DNA of 64,000 nucleotides from Nocardiopsis ansamitocini. GTDB taxonomy: Bacteria; Actinomycetota; Actinomycetes; Streptosporangiales; Streptosporangiaceae. Positions 44,721 through 54,892 of the stretch are shown here, piece after piece. The notes under the pieces were generated by a model, which made no database searches, was not told the origin of the DNA, and saw nothing but the letters and a program-made list of their open reading frames with translations. Position numbers and translations under genes: made by a program. The number at the start of each line of letters is the position of its first letter. The stretch's first letter is position 1. The stretch spans positions 795,299 to 859,298 of the forward strand of contig NZ_BSQG01000001.1 of the NCBI RefSeq assembly GCF_030268225.1, in the 5' to 3' direction.

Positions 44721-46168
44721 TACGGGGCCGTATCGTCGTCGAGTTCGGTCACGAGGTCCACGCCCAGCGCCGCCATAACGGTTGCGGTCACGATCTCGCC
44801 GATTGCCAGTTCGCGGTCGGCGTGCACGATCGTGCTGCCGTCCACCTCTGGCGCCTGGTGCTCCGAGCGGCCCTCGTAGGTGCCCTCGCCGAGCTCGGCC
44901 TCCACGAGGACCCGCACGGTCGATCCCACGCGCTCCTCCGCGCGCTGGGCCATGAGCTCCTCGGCCAGTTGGTTGAGTGTCTCGACCCGCGACGCGACGA
45001 CCTCCTCGGGGAGCTTGTCCGCGTGGCCGGCGGCCTCGGTGCCGTCCTCGTCGGAGTATCCGAAGATCCCGATCGCGTCGAGACGGGCCTCCTGGAGGAA
45101 AGCCGCCAGGTCGTTGAACTCCTCTTCGGTCTCCCCCGGGAAGCCGACGATGAAGTTCGAGCGCGCCCCGGCCTCGGGGACGGCCTTTCGGACGGTCTCC
45201 AACAGTTCGAGGAAACGCACCCGGTCGCCGAAACGGCGCATGCGCCGCAGCAGTGTCCCGCTGGCGTGCTGGAAGGAGAGGTCGAAGTAGGGGACGACAC
45301 CGGGCGTACGGGTGAGCACATCGATCAACCCGGGACGCACCTCTGCGGGCTGGAGGTAGCTCACCCGCACCCGCTCGATACCGGGAACCGCGGCCAGGCG
45401 GGGCAGCAGCCCCTCCAGTGCGCGCAGGTCGCCCAGGTCCTTGCCGTAGGAGGTGGAGTTCTCACTGACCAGGAAGAGCTCTCGCACTCCCTCCCCCGCC
45501 AGCCATTCCGCCTCGCGCACCACGTCGTCGGGCGTGCGGGAGACGTAGGCGCCGCGGAAGGCAGGGATCGCACAGAAGGTACAGCGCCGGTCGCAGCCGG
45601 AAGCGATCTTGAGGTTGGCGACCGGACCACCGGTCAGGCGCAGCCTCGGCAGGACCGGGCCGGAGGCCGGGGCGACGCCCTCGGGCAGCGGGGTCAGCGG
45701 GTCGGCGAAGGGCGCGTGGCCCGGGACGTGCACACCGGCCTGCGCGCTGCGCTCGACCGGGGAGATCGGCAACAGGGTCCGCCGGTCCCTGGGCTCGTGC
45801 GGGACGAGCGACCTGCCTTCGACGACGTCGTCGAGACGCTGGCCGATCTCGGCGTAGTCGTCGAAGCTGATGACCTGCGCCTCGGGCATGGCCTCGGCGA
45901 GCTCGGAGCCGTAGCGCTCGGCCATGCAGCCGGCGGCGACGACTTTGGTCCCGTCCTCGGCCGCGTTGAGCAGGGCCTCGATGGAGTCCTGCTTGGCGGC
46001 TTCGATGAAACCGCAGGTGTTAACGACGACGACGTCGGCGCTTTCGCCTTCGTCGGGGTCCACCAGGTCCCAGCCGCTGACGGCGAGCCGACCGGCTAGT
46101 TCTTCGGAGTCAACCTCATTTCGCGCGCACCCCAGGGTGACGAGCGAAACAGTACGGCGCGATGACAT
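44720..46168 (-). CDS. rimO: Ribosomal protein S12 methylthiotransferase
   Basis: From ATG 46168 the protein has 482 residues. It has the UPF0004 domain ([46 protein letters not shown]), the radical SAM motif CDRRCTFC with AIPAFRG, and a C-terminal TRAM region. It methylthiolates an Asp of S12. It is a paralogue of MiaB at 23350-24837. The upstream in-frame ATG (46222) would add 18 unconserved residues. Confidence 0.95.
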   Translation of the reverse strand: MSSRRTVSLVTLGCARNEVDSEELAGRLAVSGWDLVDPDEGESADVVVVNTCGFIEAAKQDSIEALLNAAEDGTKVVAAGCMAERYGSELAEAMPEAQVISFDDYAEIGQRLDDVVEGRSLVPHEPRDRRTLLPISPVERSAQAGVHVPGHAPFADPLTPLPEGVAPASGPVLPRLRLTGGPVANLKIASGCDRRCTFCAIPAFRGAYVSRTPDDVVREAEWLAGEGVRELFLVSENSTSYGKDLGDLRALEGLLPRLAAVPGIERVRVSYLQPAEVRPGLIDVLTRTPGVVPYFDLSFQHASGTLLRRMRRFGDRVRFLELLETVRKAVPEAGARSNFIVGFPGETEEEFNDLAAFLQEARLDAIGIFGYSDEDGTEAAGHADKLPEEVVASRVETLNQLAEELMAQRAEERVGSTVRVLVEAELGEGTYEGRSEHQAPEVDGSTIVHADRELAIGEIVTATVMAALGVDLVTELDDDTAP

Positions 46169-46279
46169 GGCTTCCAAGGTACGGGAGAACGGGAATACGG
46201 CGGGACCGCCGCGGTCCTTCAAGGGTAGGTCGTCCCAAGGGGCTCTTCGGCCTCAGGGTTGCCTTCCCTCGGGTCTCCG

Positions 46280-47128
46280 TCACCGTCCGGCGACACCCTC
46301 CGGGGTGAAAGTGAAGCGGGTCACCTCACCCACGGACCCGGGCTCCCCGATGTCCTCGCCGTTGACTTCGATACGGAGACCTCCGGCGTTTCCCACGTGG
46401 AGCCGCAGCTCCCGACCGTCGGTCCATTCGTCGGTGGTCCCCTCGTCGAGCACACCGACGAAGAGGTTGTCGCCCGCCTCGTTGTGGACGCTGAGCCACG
46501 TGCGCTCCCGAGCGGTGATCCGCAGGGTCACCGGGCCCTCCACGGGAACGGCTGCGGCACCGGTCGTCCCCGTGTCGTCGGGACTCGCGGCTGGAGCGGC
46601 CGGCTCGGCGTCCCTGGCCGGTACTTCTGCTCCGGCCGGTACCGACCTCTTCTCCTGTTCGGACGCCTCGCTCCGGGCCGGGGAGGGCTCCTCCGCCGTT
46701 TGCAGTGCGATCCGCGCCGCCGTGCCGGACTGCTGGCTCGCGGAGTCCGACCAGGCCCAGACCGTGAGCGCACCCAGCATCAGCGCGATCGCCGCCCCGG
46801 CCACGACCCTGCGCCTGTCCCGGACACGCGCGGCCACGGACGCCTGGGGCCCGGGCGCCATGACCTCCTCCGCACTCGCCGGCTGAGGAGGGGCGTCGGC
46901 GTACTCCTCGTCGAACCAGCGGATCAATGGGGCCGGATCGACCGCCAGCACCCGGCAGACGGACCGGAGGTGACCCCGGGTGTAGAAGTCCCCTCCGCAG
47001 GCGTCGAAGTCGTCACGCTCCATCGCATGGATCACCTGCTCGGTGATGCAGGTGGCCCGGCTCAGGTCGGCGACCGAGCGGCCGGCGTCCTGACGGGCGC
47101 CGGCGAGGACCTGGCCGATCGTCGTCAT
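46280..47128 (-). CDS. RodZ-like helix-turn-helix membrane protein (HTH_25 + DUF4115)
   Basis: From ATG 47128 (GGGAG 5 nt upstream) the protein has 282 residues. It has a cytoplasmic HTH_25 domain (IGQVLAGARQDAGRSVADLSRAT, FYTRGHLRSVCRVLAVDP), one membrane segment (VVAGAAIALMLGALTVWAW), a Pro/Ala/Glu-rich linker, and a DUF4115 domain (VTLRITARERTWLSVHNEAG). RodZ links MreB to the cell wall machinery in rods; in actinobacteria this relative is placed next to ftsK and rimO and its partner is unclear. Confidence 0.88.
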   Translation of the reverse strand: MTTIGQVLAGARQDAGRSVADLSRATCITEQVIHAMERDDFDACGGDFYTRGHLRSVCRVLAVDPAPLIRWFDEEYADAPPQPASAEEVMAPGPQASVAARVRDRRRVVAGAAIALMLGALTVWAWSDSASQQSGTAARIALQTAEEPSPARSEASEQEKRSVPAGAEVPARDAEPAAPAASPDDTGTTGAAAVPVEGPVTLRITARERTWLSVHNEAGDNLFVGVLDEGTTDEWTDGRELRLHVGNAGGLRIEVNGEDIGEPGSVGEVTRFTFTPEGVAGR

Positions 47129-47352
47129 ACGCACTCCCATCGACACGCGTGTGGTTACGTCTTCAATCTCCCAATGTCTCGACTGGGCGCCGCAACGATG
47201 CGCAAACACGCCTAGGCCCAAGGTCAAGAAAAGACCAACATCCGCGCAGGCGTCATGGAGCGGCGACGGGGCCCGACACGTGACCGGCAGAAACCCTTCC
47301 TGCACGAGACGGTCGGTGTCCCGGGCGAGAAACCGGTGCTCCCGTGCCCCGC

Positions 47353-49854
47353 TCAGTCGACTCGCAGACCCGCCAGGACCTCGGGAAGCCCCTCAGGAGT
47401 GACGAGTACGTCACGAGCCTTGGACCCCTCGCTGGGGCCCACGATGTCGCGGCTCTCCATGAGGTCCATCAACCGCCCGGCCTTGGCGAAACCGACGCGC
47501 AGCTTGCGCTGCAGCATCGAGGTCGAACCGAATTGGGTGGTCACGACCAGTTCGATGGCCTGGAGCAGCAGGTCGAGGTCGTCGCCGACCTCCTCGTCGA
47601 TCTCCTTCTTCTTCGCCTCGCCTACTCCGACGTCCTCGCGGTAGGCGGGTTCGGACTGCTTTTTGCAATGGTCGACGATCGTACGGATCTCCTTCTCGGA
47701 GACCCAGGCGTTCTGCAACCGGATGGGTTTGGAAGAGCCCATCGGCAGGAAGAGCGAGTCGCCCTTTCCGACCAGTTTCTCGGCACCGGGCTGGTCCAGG
47801 ATGACACGACTGTCGGAAAGGCTGGAGGTGGCGAAGGCCAGACGCGACGGCACGTTGGCCTTGATGAGCCCGGTGACGACGTCAACGCTGGGGCGCTGGG
47901 TGGCCAGCACGAGGTGGATCCCGGCGGCACGGGCGAGCTGGGTGATGCGCACGACCGACTCCTCGACGTCGCGCGGAGCGACCATCATGAGGTCGGCGAG
48001 CTCGTCCACGATCACCAGCAGGTAGGGATAGGGCTCGTAGACCCGTTCGCTGCCCAGTGGTGCGGTGAGCTCTCCTGCGCGCACAGCGGCGTTGAAGTCG
48101 TCGACGTGCCGGTAGCCCGACGCCGCGAGGTCGTCGTAGCGGCGGTCCATCTCGCCGACCACCCACTGCAAAGCGTCGGCAGCCTTCTTCGGGCTGGTGA
48201 TGATCGGCGTGATGAGGTGCGGGATGCCCTCGTACATGGTGAGCTCGACGCGCTTGGGGTCGACCAGGATGAGTCGGACCTCGTCGGGGGTCGCCCGCAT
48301 CATGATCGAGGTGATGAGTCCGTTGATGCAGGTCGACTTACCGGCACCGGTGGCACCTGCCACCAGCACGTGCGGCATCTTCGCGAGGTTGGCGACCACG
48401 TCGGACCCTTCGACGTCCTTGCCCAGGCCCACCAGCATGGGGTGGTCGTCGGAGGTGGCGGCGGTGGAGCTCATGACGTCGCCGAGACTGACGATGTCCT
48501 TGTCGGTGTTGGGGATCTCCACCCCGATCGCGGACTTTCCCGGGATGGGCGACAGGATGCGCACGTCGGCGCTCTTGACCGCGAGGGAGATGTTCTTGGT
48601 GAGCGCGGTGACCTTCTCGACCTTCACCGCCGGGCCCAGTTCGATCTCGTACCGGGTGACCGTAGGACCACGGGTGAAACCGGTGATCTCGGCGTCCACG
48701 TTGAACTGGTCCATGACACCGCTGAGCGCCTCGACGACGATGTCGTTGGCCTTCGTCCGGGGTTTGGACGGAGTCCCCGGCTTGAGCAGCATCGGCGGCG
48801 GGAGTTCGTAGTCGCCGTCCACCACCCGGGAGGGGATGGACAACTGCTCCACCGCGGCCGGCGCCGGGGTGGGGTCGGGGGCAGGCTTGCGCGGCGGCTT
48901 GGCGGTCTCCACCACAGGCGTGTCGTAGGGACGCTCGTGGTCCCCCGCATGCGTTTCCGGCTGCTCCTCGTCCTTCTTCGCCCTCGGTTTGCGCTTGCGC
49001 TTGGGCGGGGCCTGCTGCTCCCCCTCGTCGTCGAAGATCTCCAGGCCGGCCGAGGGGCCGTCGTCCTCCCGCTCCACGAGGCCGCCGAAGAGCTGGCTGA
49101 GCCGCTCGGGAATGCGGTGGACGGGAGTGGCGGTGACCACGAGCAGACCGAACACCACCAGCATCAACAGCAGGGCACCGGTGAGCCACGGGGTGATCAG
49201 CATGCTGAGAGGGCCGGAGGCGGCGAACCCGATGAGGCCTCCGGAACTGCGCATGGCCTCCTGCCCCTCCGAAGGCCAGGGAATGCCGTGACCGATGTGG
49301 ATGAGGCCGAGCAGGCCGACCAACAGTGCCACGCAACCGATGACCAGGCGGCCGACATCGGTCTGTCCGGTCCCCGGTGTGCGCATGAGCCGCCAGGCGA
49401 ACGGCAGGCACAACAGCGGCAGCACCGGGGAGAAAGCACCGAAACCGCCGACGACGACCATACGGGTGGCATCCAGCAGAGGCCCCTCGGTGTCCCACCA
49501 TACGGCTGCGGCGATGAGCAGCCCCAGCGCGAGCAGGATCATCCCGGCGCCGTCGCGGCGCAGGTCGGGGTCGAGGTCGCGTGCGCTGCGCCCGGTGGCA
49601 CGGGCCAGACCGCCGACGGTATGGGCGAGCATGCGCCACGCGAAGAGGATCGCGCGACCGATCCAGGTGAAAAGCAGGGCGATGGGGCCCTCAGAGGCGT
49701 TGCCCCGCCTGGCGGCCGGGGCCCGCTTTGCGGACTGCCGGGGACGAGACGTCGGAGCGGCGGGCCGGCGGGCCGGGGCCTTCCGGCCCGATCCGCCGCC
49801 ACGGGACGTTTCACCGCCGGAACGCTGGGAGGACTTGGGCGCGCGGGTGGCCAT
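47353..49854 (-). CDS. ftsK: DNA translocase FtsK/SpoIIIE
   Basis: The 833-residue protein has a basic N-terminus, about four or five membrane helices (to about residue 220), a Pro-rich linker and a motor domain with Walker A VAGATGAGKSTC and Walker B LLVIVDELADLMM. The C-terminal gamma winged helix (FGSTSMLQRKLRVGFAKAGRLMDLME) reads KOPS-like sequences. It pumps chromosomes through division septa. The order rnj-ftsK-rodZ-rimO is the usual actinobacterial one. Confidence 0.97.
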   Translation of the reverse strand: MATRAPKSSQRSGGETSRGGGSGRKAPARRPAAPTSRPRQSAKRAPAARRGNASEGPIALLFTWIGRAILFAWRMLAHTVGGLARATGRSARDLDPDLRRDGAGMILLALGLLIAAAVWWDTEGPLLDATRMVVVGGFGAFSPVLPLLCLPFAWRLMRTPGTGQTDVGRLVIGCVALLVGLLGLIHIGHGIPWPSEGQEAMRSSGGLIGFAASGPLSMLITPWLTGALLLMLVVFGLLVVTATPVHRIPERLSQLFGGLVEREDDGPSAGLEIFDDEGEQQAPPKRKRKPRAKKDEEQPETHAGDHERPYDTPVVETAKPPRKPAPDPTPAPAAVEQLSIPSRVVDGDYELPPPMLLKPGTPSKPRTKANDIVVEALSGVMDQFNVDAEITGFTRGPTVTRYEIELGPAVKVEKVTALTKNISLAVKSADVRILSPIPGKSAIGVEIPNTDKDIVSLGDVMSSTAATSDDHPMLVGLGKDVEGSDVVANLAKMPHVLVAGATGAGKSTCINGLITSIMMRATPDEVRLILVDPKRVELTMYEGIPHLITPIITSPKKAADALQWVVGEMDRRYDDLAASGYRHVDDFNAAVRAGELTAPLGSERVYEPYPYLLVIVDELADLMMVAPRDVEESVVRITQLARAAGIHLVLATQRPSVDVVTGLIKANVPSRLAFATSSLSDSRVILDQPGAEKLVGKGDSLFLPMGSSKPIRLQNAWVSEKEIRTIVDHCKKQSEPAYREDVGVGEAKKKEIDEEVGDDLDLLLQAIELVVTTQFGSTSMLQRKLRVGFAKAGRLMDLMESRDIVGPSEGSKARDVLVTPEGLPEVLAGLRVD

Positions 49855-49911
49855 GACCGGCAGCCTACTAAGGAAGTCACCGGTTTCCCGGAACAGCGGT
49901 CCCTGGCGTGT

Positions 49912-49955
49912 CGCGCCCCGGGGGGGCGGCCAGCGGGCCGCCCCCCCGGGGCGCG
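49912..49955 (-). terminator. Perfect 20-bp GC hairpin after rnj
   Basis: Arms 49912-49931 and 49936-49955 are perfectly complementary over 20 bp, entirely G/C, with loop AGCG. It lies 18 bp after the rnj stop codon and 57 bp before ftsK. There is no T-tract. Confidence 0.8.
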
Positions 49956-49973
49956 TAATGGTGGTGCCGGTGC

Positions 49974-51659
49974 CTAGACCTCGACCACCACGGGAACGAT
50001 CATGGGGCGACGACGGTACGTGTCACTGACCCAACGACCGACGCTGCGGCGCACCAGTTGGCGCAATTGCCCGGGATCGGTGATGCCGTCGGAGGCCGCC
50101 CGCTCCAGTGCGCTCTGGATCTTGGGGATGACCTCGTCGTAGGCGTCAATGTCGATACCGGCACCGCGCGTGTGGATCTGGGGTTCCCCGATGAACTTGC
50201 CGCTGGTGGAGTCCACCGCGATGACCACGGAGATGAAGCCTTCGTCCCCGAGGATCCGACGGTCCTTGAGCGCGGACTCGGTGACGTCGCCCACGGAGTT
50301 GCCGTCCACGTAGACGTACCCGGCCTGGACCACTCCGGCGATGCGCGCCTTGCCCTTGTACAGGTCGACGACGACGCCGTCCTCGGCGATGACCACCCGG
50401 TTCTCGGGAACACCGCTGAGTTCGGCGAGGCGGGCGTGGGCCCGCAGGTGGCGCCATTCGCCGTGGACCGGCATGAAGTTGCGCGGCTTGACCATGTTGA
50501 GGACGTACAGCAGCTCGCCGGCAGAGGAGTGCCCCGACACGTGCACCAGGGCGTTGCCCTTGTGCACGACCTTGGCGCCCCACCGGGTCAGGCCGTTGAT
50601 GACACGGTTGACCGAGTTCTCGTTGCCCGGGATGAGCGAAGAGGCCAGGACGACCGTGTCGCCCTTCTCGATGCGGATCTGGTGGTCGCGGTTGGCCATC
50701 CGGCTCAGCGCGGCCATCGGCTCGCCCTGGGAGCCGGTGCACACCATCAGCACCTCGCTCTCGGGCAGGCCGTCGAGCTCCTTGACGTCCACCAGCAACC
50801 CGCCGGGGATCTTCAGGTAACCCAGGTCCCTGGCGATGTTCATGTTGCGGACCATGGAGCGCCCGACGAACGCGACCTTGCGGCCGTGTGCCTGGGCAGC
50901 GTCCAGGACCTGCTGGACACGGTGGATGTGCGAGGCGAAACAGGCCAGGATGATGCGCTTGTCTGCCTTGGCGAAAACGTTGTCGATGACTCCCGCGATG
51001 TCGCGCTCGCTGGTGACGAAGCCCGGCACCTCTGCGTTGGTGGAGTCCGACAGCAGCATGTCGACGCCTTCGGCACCGAACCGGGCGAATCCGCCGAGGT
51101 CGGTGATGCGTCCGTCCAGCGGCAGCTGGTCCATCTTGAAGTCGCCGGTGTGCAGCAGCGAACCTGCCGGGGTCCGGATCCCCACGGCCAGGGCATCGGG
51201 GATGGAGTGGTTCACCGCGAAGAATTCGAGGTCGAAGTCACCGAAGGAGCGGCGCTCCCCCTCTTCGACCTGGACCACCTCCGGCTTGATGCGGTGCTCG
51301 CCGAGCTTGGCCGAGATGAACGCCAGCGTCAGGCGGGAGCCGACCAACGGAATGTCGGCACGCTCGCGCAGCAGGAACGGCACGGCACCGATGTGGTCCT
51401 CGTGGCCGTGCGTGAGCACGATCGCCTCGATGTCGTCGAGGCGGTCCCGGATGTAGTCGAAATCCGGGAGGATGAGGTCGACACCGGGCTGCTCCTCTTC
51501 GGGGAAGAGCACCCCGCAGTCGACGATCAGCAACCTGCCGGCGTATTCGAACACCGTCATGTTGCGGCCGATCTCGCCCAGTCCGCCGAGGGCGACGACC
51601 CTCAGCGCCCCTTTGGCCAGGGGCGGAGGCGGAGCAAGCTCGGGATGCGGGTGACTCAT
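49974..51659 (-). CDS. rnj: Ribonuclease J
   Basis: The 561-residue metallo-beta-lactamase/beta-CASP nuclease has LGGLGEIGRNMTVFEY, the metal motif LTHGHEDHIGA, FAVNHSIPDA, HTGDFKMDQ, CFASHIHRVQQ and VHGEWRHLRAHA. It has 5'-exonuclease and endonuclease activity in RNA decay. The start ATG overlaps the dapA stop (ATGA, 51656-51659). The dapA-rnj pair is conserved in actinobacteria. Confidence 0.96.
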   Translation of the reverse strand: MSHPHPELAPPPPLAKGALRVVALGGLGEIGRNMTVFEYAGRLLIVDCGVLFPEEEQPGVDLILPDFDYIRDRLDDIEAIVLTHGHEDHIGAVPFLLRERADIPLVGSRLTLAFISAKLGEHRIKPEVVQVEEGERRSFGDFDLEFFAVNHSIPDALAVGIRTPAGSLLHTGDFKMDQLPLDGRITDLGGFARFGAEGVDMLLSDSTNAEVPGFVTSERDIAGVIDNVFAKADKRIILACFASHIHRVQQVLDAAQAHGRKVAFVGRSMVRNMNIARDLGYLKIPGGLLVDVKELDGLPESEVLMVCTGSQGEPMAALSRMANRDHQIRIEKGDTVVLASSLIPGNENSVNRVINGLTRWGAKVVHKGNALVHVSGHSSAGELLYVLNMVKPRNFMPVHGEWRHLRAHARLAELSGVPENRVVIAEDGVVVDLYKGKARIAGVVQAGYVYVDGNSVGDVTESALKDRRILGDEGFISVVIAVDSTSGKFIGEPQIHTRGAGIDIDAYDEVIPKIQSALERAASDGITDPGQLRQLVRRSVGRWVSDTYRRRPMIVPVVVEV

Positions 51660-52633
51660 GCGGATCCTTCCGTCAGCCGTTCCACTCCCACGGCACCCCC
51701 GGGAACCGCCTGGTGCGGAGCAAGCCCGATGGGCCCCTTCACACCGGCCGCGGCAAGGTCCTCGCGCAGCAGCGCCTGGAGCTCTGCCGAGGCATCGGCG
51801 AGCGGAGTGCGCACCGCGCCGCCGGGCAGCCCGAACATGTTGAGCACGGCCTTGGTCGTGATCACGCCCTGGGTGCGAAACATCCCGGTGTAGACCGGGG
51901 TCAGCCGGCGGTGGATGGCGAGTGCCCGGGTGACGTCGCCGGAGTGGTAGGCGTCGATCATGTCGTACAGATCGGTGCCGACGATGTGGCTGACAACGCT
52001 CACAAAGCCGGCTGCGCCGATGGAGAGCATCGGCAGGTTGAACATGTCCGAGCCGCAGTAGTAGGCCAGGCCGGTGCGTTCCATGACCCAGGAGCTCGCG
52101 CCCAGGTCGTCCTTGGCGTCCTTGTTGGCGAGGATGCGCGGGTGCTCGGCGAGGCGGACCAGGGTCTCAGAGGCGATCGGGGTCCCGGTGCGGTGCGGGA
52201 TGTCATAGAGCATCACCGGAAGCTCGGTGGCGTCGGCGATCGCGGTGAAGTGGCGCAGCAGCCCCTCTTGGGGCGGCTTGTTGTAATAGGGAGTGACCGT
52301 GAGCAGGCCGTGCGCGCCAGCGCGCTCGGCGGCCTTGGCCAACTCGATGCTGTGTCGGGTGTCGTTGGTTCCCACCCCGGCGATGACGGTGGCCCGGTCG
52401 CCGACGGCCTCTACAACGGCGCGCAGGACACGGTCTTTCTCGTCATCGCTCGTGGTCGGCGACTCTCCGGTCGTGCCACTGACAACGATCCCGTCGTTGC
52501 GCTGCTCGTCGACCAGGTACACCGCGAGCCGGGCAACGCCGTCGTAGTCGACGTCGCCGTCGTCGTGCATTGGGGTGACCATCGCGGTCAACATCTGGCC
52601 GAAGGGCGCGTTCGGCGTAGTACTGCCTACCAT
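51656..52633 (-). CDS. dapA: 4-hydroxy-tetrahydrodipicolinate synthase
   Basis: The 325-residue TIM-barrel enzyme has the pyruvate-binding TTGE (54-57), the catalytic Tyr143 in MLYDIPHRTG and the Schiff-base Lys171 in ANKDAKDDL. It condenses pyruvate and aspartate semialdehyde in the lysine/diaminopimelate pathway. Its translation is coupled to rnj. The other dap genes of the window, dapB and dapF, lie in separate operons. Confidence 0.95.
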   Translation of the reverse strand: MVGSTTPNAPFGQMLTAMVTPMHDDGDVDYDGVARLAVYLVDEQRNDGIVVSGTTGESPTTSDDEKDRVLRAVVEAVGDRATVIAGVGTNDTRHSIELAKAAERAGAHGLLTVTPYYNKPPQEGLLRHFTAIADATELPVMLYDIPHRTGTPIASETLVRLAEHPRILANKDAKDDLGASSWVMERTGLAYYCGSDMFNLPMLSIGAAGFVSVVSHIVGTDLYDMIDAYHSGDVTRALAIHRRLTPVYTGMFRTQGVITTKAVLNMFGLPGGAVRTPLADASAELQALLREDLAAAGVKGPIGLAPHQAVPGGAVGVERLTEGSA

Positions 52634-52723
52634 GCAGCAAACGGTACCGCGAAAGCCGGACGGACGGCGCCAACGACCCCGTTCAGCGGGGACTGCGGCG
52701 TGCCGCGCCCGCCCGGCACCGGG

Positions 52724-53104
52724 TCACTCGTCGTCGTTGCCGCCGACAAAAAGGCTGAGGAGCCAGCTGACGACGGTGATGATGATCGCCCCCCAGAAGG
52801 CCGGCCAGAAACCGGTGATCACGAAGGGGATTCCGAGGATGCCGGCAAGCCACTCGGTGAGCAGCAGCAGCAGCGCGTTGACGACCAGGGCGATGAGGCC
52901 CAGCGTGAGGACGTAGAAGACACAGCCGACCGTCTTGACGATCGGCTTGATAACGGCGTTGACGAGGCCGAAGAGCGCGCCGACGCCGAGATAGACCAGG
53001 ATCGTGGTGGCCACGTTCTGGGTGTCGACGTTGATCCCGTCCACCAGAAGAACTGCCGCCCACAGTGCGAACGCGTTGACGATGACTCGAATAATGATGC
53101 TCAC
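52724..53104 (-). CDS. Four-helix membrane protein of the phage-holin-like family (Phage_holin_4_2)
   Basis: From GTG 53104 (GGGAG 10 nt upstream) the protein has 126 residues, with four membrane helices: IIIRVIVNAFALWAAVLLV, ILVYLGVGALFGLVNAVIKP, LTLGLIALVVNALLLLLTEW and FWGAIIITVVSWLLSLFV, and the tail GGNDDE. Despite the family name, these are chromosomal proteins of unknown function in actinobacteria. No lysin or other phage gene is nearby. The upstream ATG 53167 lacks a ribosome-binding site. Confidence 0.8.
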   Translation of the reverse strand: MSIIIRVIVNAFALWAAVLLVDGINVDTQNVATTILVYLGVGALFGLVNAVIKPIVKTVGCVFYVLTLGLIALVVNALLLLLTEWLAGILGIPFVITGFWPAFWGAIIITVVSWLLSLFVGGNDDE

Positions 53105-53340
53105 GTTGCCGATGCTCCCATGACCGCTACCGCCTGCTGAACGCCGAATCACCGATTTCAGGGACATCTCAGGGGAGGTGCCCCACGCCCCCGACCGGAT
53201 ACTCCGGGATGAACGCGTGTCAGTTGGGTCTCCCCACGGCAGCCGGCTCCAACCCGGGTCGCCCCGGTCGACTCCGCCGGTTTCACCGATCCCGGTCCGG
53301 CTGCGACGATGGTCGCTGGTCAGCGTTGACTACCGAGCGA

Positions 53341-53907
53341 ATGGGGACGCTTCCCGTGTCGACAGAGAAACTTTCCAGTTTTGTTCGTACCGCGCGTACC
53401 GAGGACGTCGGGCCGGTGGTGGGCGTGCAGGTAGCCGCCTGGCGGGACATGTACGCAAGCGTCCTGCCGGCGGACGTATTGGCCGAGCTCACCGGGGACG
53501 AGGCGGGGGCGCGGTTCGCCGAACAGTGGCTGGACGCGGTGGAGAAGCCTCCGACCGGCAAGCATCGTCTGCTGGTGGCCACCGAGGAGCGAACCGTCGT
53601 GGGGTTCGCCGCGATCGGCCCGGCCGAGGACTCCGATCGCTGGCCGGGCACCGACGCGGAGGTCTACGCGCTGCACGTGGACCCCGGGCACCTGCGGAGA
53701 GGGCACGGCAGCCGGCTGCTGAACGCGCTCGTGGACCACCTGCTCGACGACGGTTTCCATGCCGTCTACGTGTGGGTTCTGGAGGCCGACAACCCGTTGC
53801 GCGCCTTCCTCGAAGCAGCCGGGTGGCGCTCGGACGGCGCCCGCCGCGAGCTGGACATGGGCGTCCTGATCCCCATGGTCCGACTGCACGCTTCGATCAG
53901 CCGCTGA
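53341..53907 (+). CDS. GNAT family N-acetyltransferase
   Basis: The product has 188 residues from ATG 53341; GTG 53359, with GGGGA 8 nt upstream, is an equally good start. Motif A is YALHVDPGHLRRGHGSRLLNAL, and VYVWVLEADNPLRAFLEAAGW is the usual motif B. The N-terminal AWRDMY is typical of a subgroup acting on small amines. The substrate is unknown. The ORF continues upstream to 53209 without conserved sequence. Confidence 0.85.
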   Translation: MGTLPVSTEKLSSFVRTARTEDVGPVVGVQVAAWRDMYASVLPADVLAELTGDEAGARFAEQWLDAVEKPPTGKHRLLVATEERTVVGFAAIGPAEDSDRWPGTDAEVYALHVDPGHLRRGHGSRLLNALVDHLLDDGFHAVYVWVLEADNPLRAFLEAAGWRSDGARRELDMGVLIPMVRLHASISR

Positions 53908-54016
53908 TCGGGGACGACCCGCCCGGCGATACGGTTGGGGACCGAACCAGGTGGAACGCCTGCTCGCGGGGCACGCCCTCGACGCTGCAGGCCGAGTGCG
54001 GAAATGGGGCCGGTGC

Positions 54017-54892
54017 GTGGCCACGGTCAGCGATTGGGTGGCGGGCGCACGCCCGCGGACCCTGCCCAGCTCGGTCGTCCCTGTTGTGGTGGGGACGGGG
54101 GTCGCCTTCGGAGTGGGGGCGGCCGTGTGGTGGAAGGCCCTCCTGGCCATGGTGGTGGCACTGGCGCTTCAGGTCGGGGTGAACTACGCCAACGACTACA
54201 GCGACGGGATCCGGGGCACCGACGAGAAACGCGTGGGGCCGCTCCGTCTGACCGCCAGTGGGCTGGCAGCCCCCGAACAGGTGCTGGCCGCCGCCCTAGG
54301 GGCCCTGGCAGTCGCGGCGGTGGCGGGGCTCGCCCTGGCAGCGACCTCCTCCTGGTGGCTGCTGCTGGTGGGCGCGGCCGCGATCCTGGCGGCCTGGTTC
54401 TACACCGGTGGTGCCAACCCTTACGGGTATCGGGCGTTCGGCGAGGTCTCGGTGTTCGTGTTCTTCGGCCTGGTCGCGGTCACCGGGACCGTGTTCGTCC
54501 AGGTGGGTTCCGTCCCGTGGCAGGGTTGGCTGGCAGCCGTCCCGGTCGGGCTCCTGTCCTGCGCGGTCCTGGTGATCAACAACGTGCGCGACATCCCCAC
54601 GGACTCCGAGACCGGTAAGCACACCCTGGCCGTCCTTCTCGGCGACACGAAGGCGCGTGGGCTCTTCGCTGTCTGTGTGCTGGTCGCCTTCGCCGCGGCA
54701 CTGGCGACCGCTCCGGCGAGCTGGTGGGTACTCCTGGTAGTGCTGTCGGCCCCACTCGCGGTGCGTCCGACCAAGCGCGTCCTCGGCGGCCAATCCGGCG
54801 GCGACCTCGTCCTGGGACTGGGCGAGACCGGCAAGTTCCAGTTGGCCTTCGGGGTGCTCTACGCGGTCGGGCTGGCGCTGGGGACGCTCTGA
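54017..54892 (+). CDS. menA: 1,4-dihydroxy-2-naphthoate polyprenyltransferase
   Basis: From GTG 54017 the protein has 291 residues and about eight membrane helices. The prenyl-diphosphate motif NYANDYSDGIRGTD and the second Asp-rich segment INNVRDIPTDSETGKHTL match MenA. It attaches the isoprenoid chain in menaquinone synthesis. The start is uncertain: the frame is open to 53951. No other men gene is adjacent. Confidence 0.9.
   Translation: MATVSDWVAGARPRTLPSSVVPVVVGTGVAFGVGAAVWWKALLAMVVALALQVGVNYANDYSDGIRGTDEKRVGPLRLTASGLAAPEQVLAAALGALAVAAVAGLALAATSSWWLLLVGAAAILAAWFYTGGANPYGYRAFGEVSVFVFFGLVAVTGTVFVQVGSVPWQGWLAAVPVGLLSCAVLVINNVRDIPTDSETGKHTLAVLLGDTKARGLFAVCVLVAFAAALATAPASWWVLLVVLSAPLAVRPTKRVLGGQSGGDLVLGLGETGKFQLAFGVLYAVGLALGTL

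Noticed and set aside
47344-49977. Very long open frame (877 codons) on the plus strand opposite ftsK
   Set aside because: It is a GC-bias shadow of ftsK: no ribosome-binding site, no recognisable domain, His/Gly/Val-rich low-complexity sequence. Similar shadows oppose lepA, aceB, rny, rimO, rnj and pnp.
52724-53104. Holin-like protein as a sign of a prophage
   Set aside because: No other phage gene is near; this family is common as a chromosomal membrane protein in actinobacteria.
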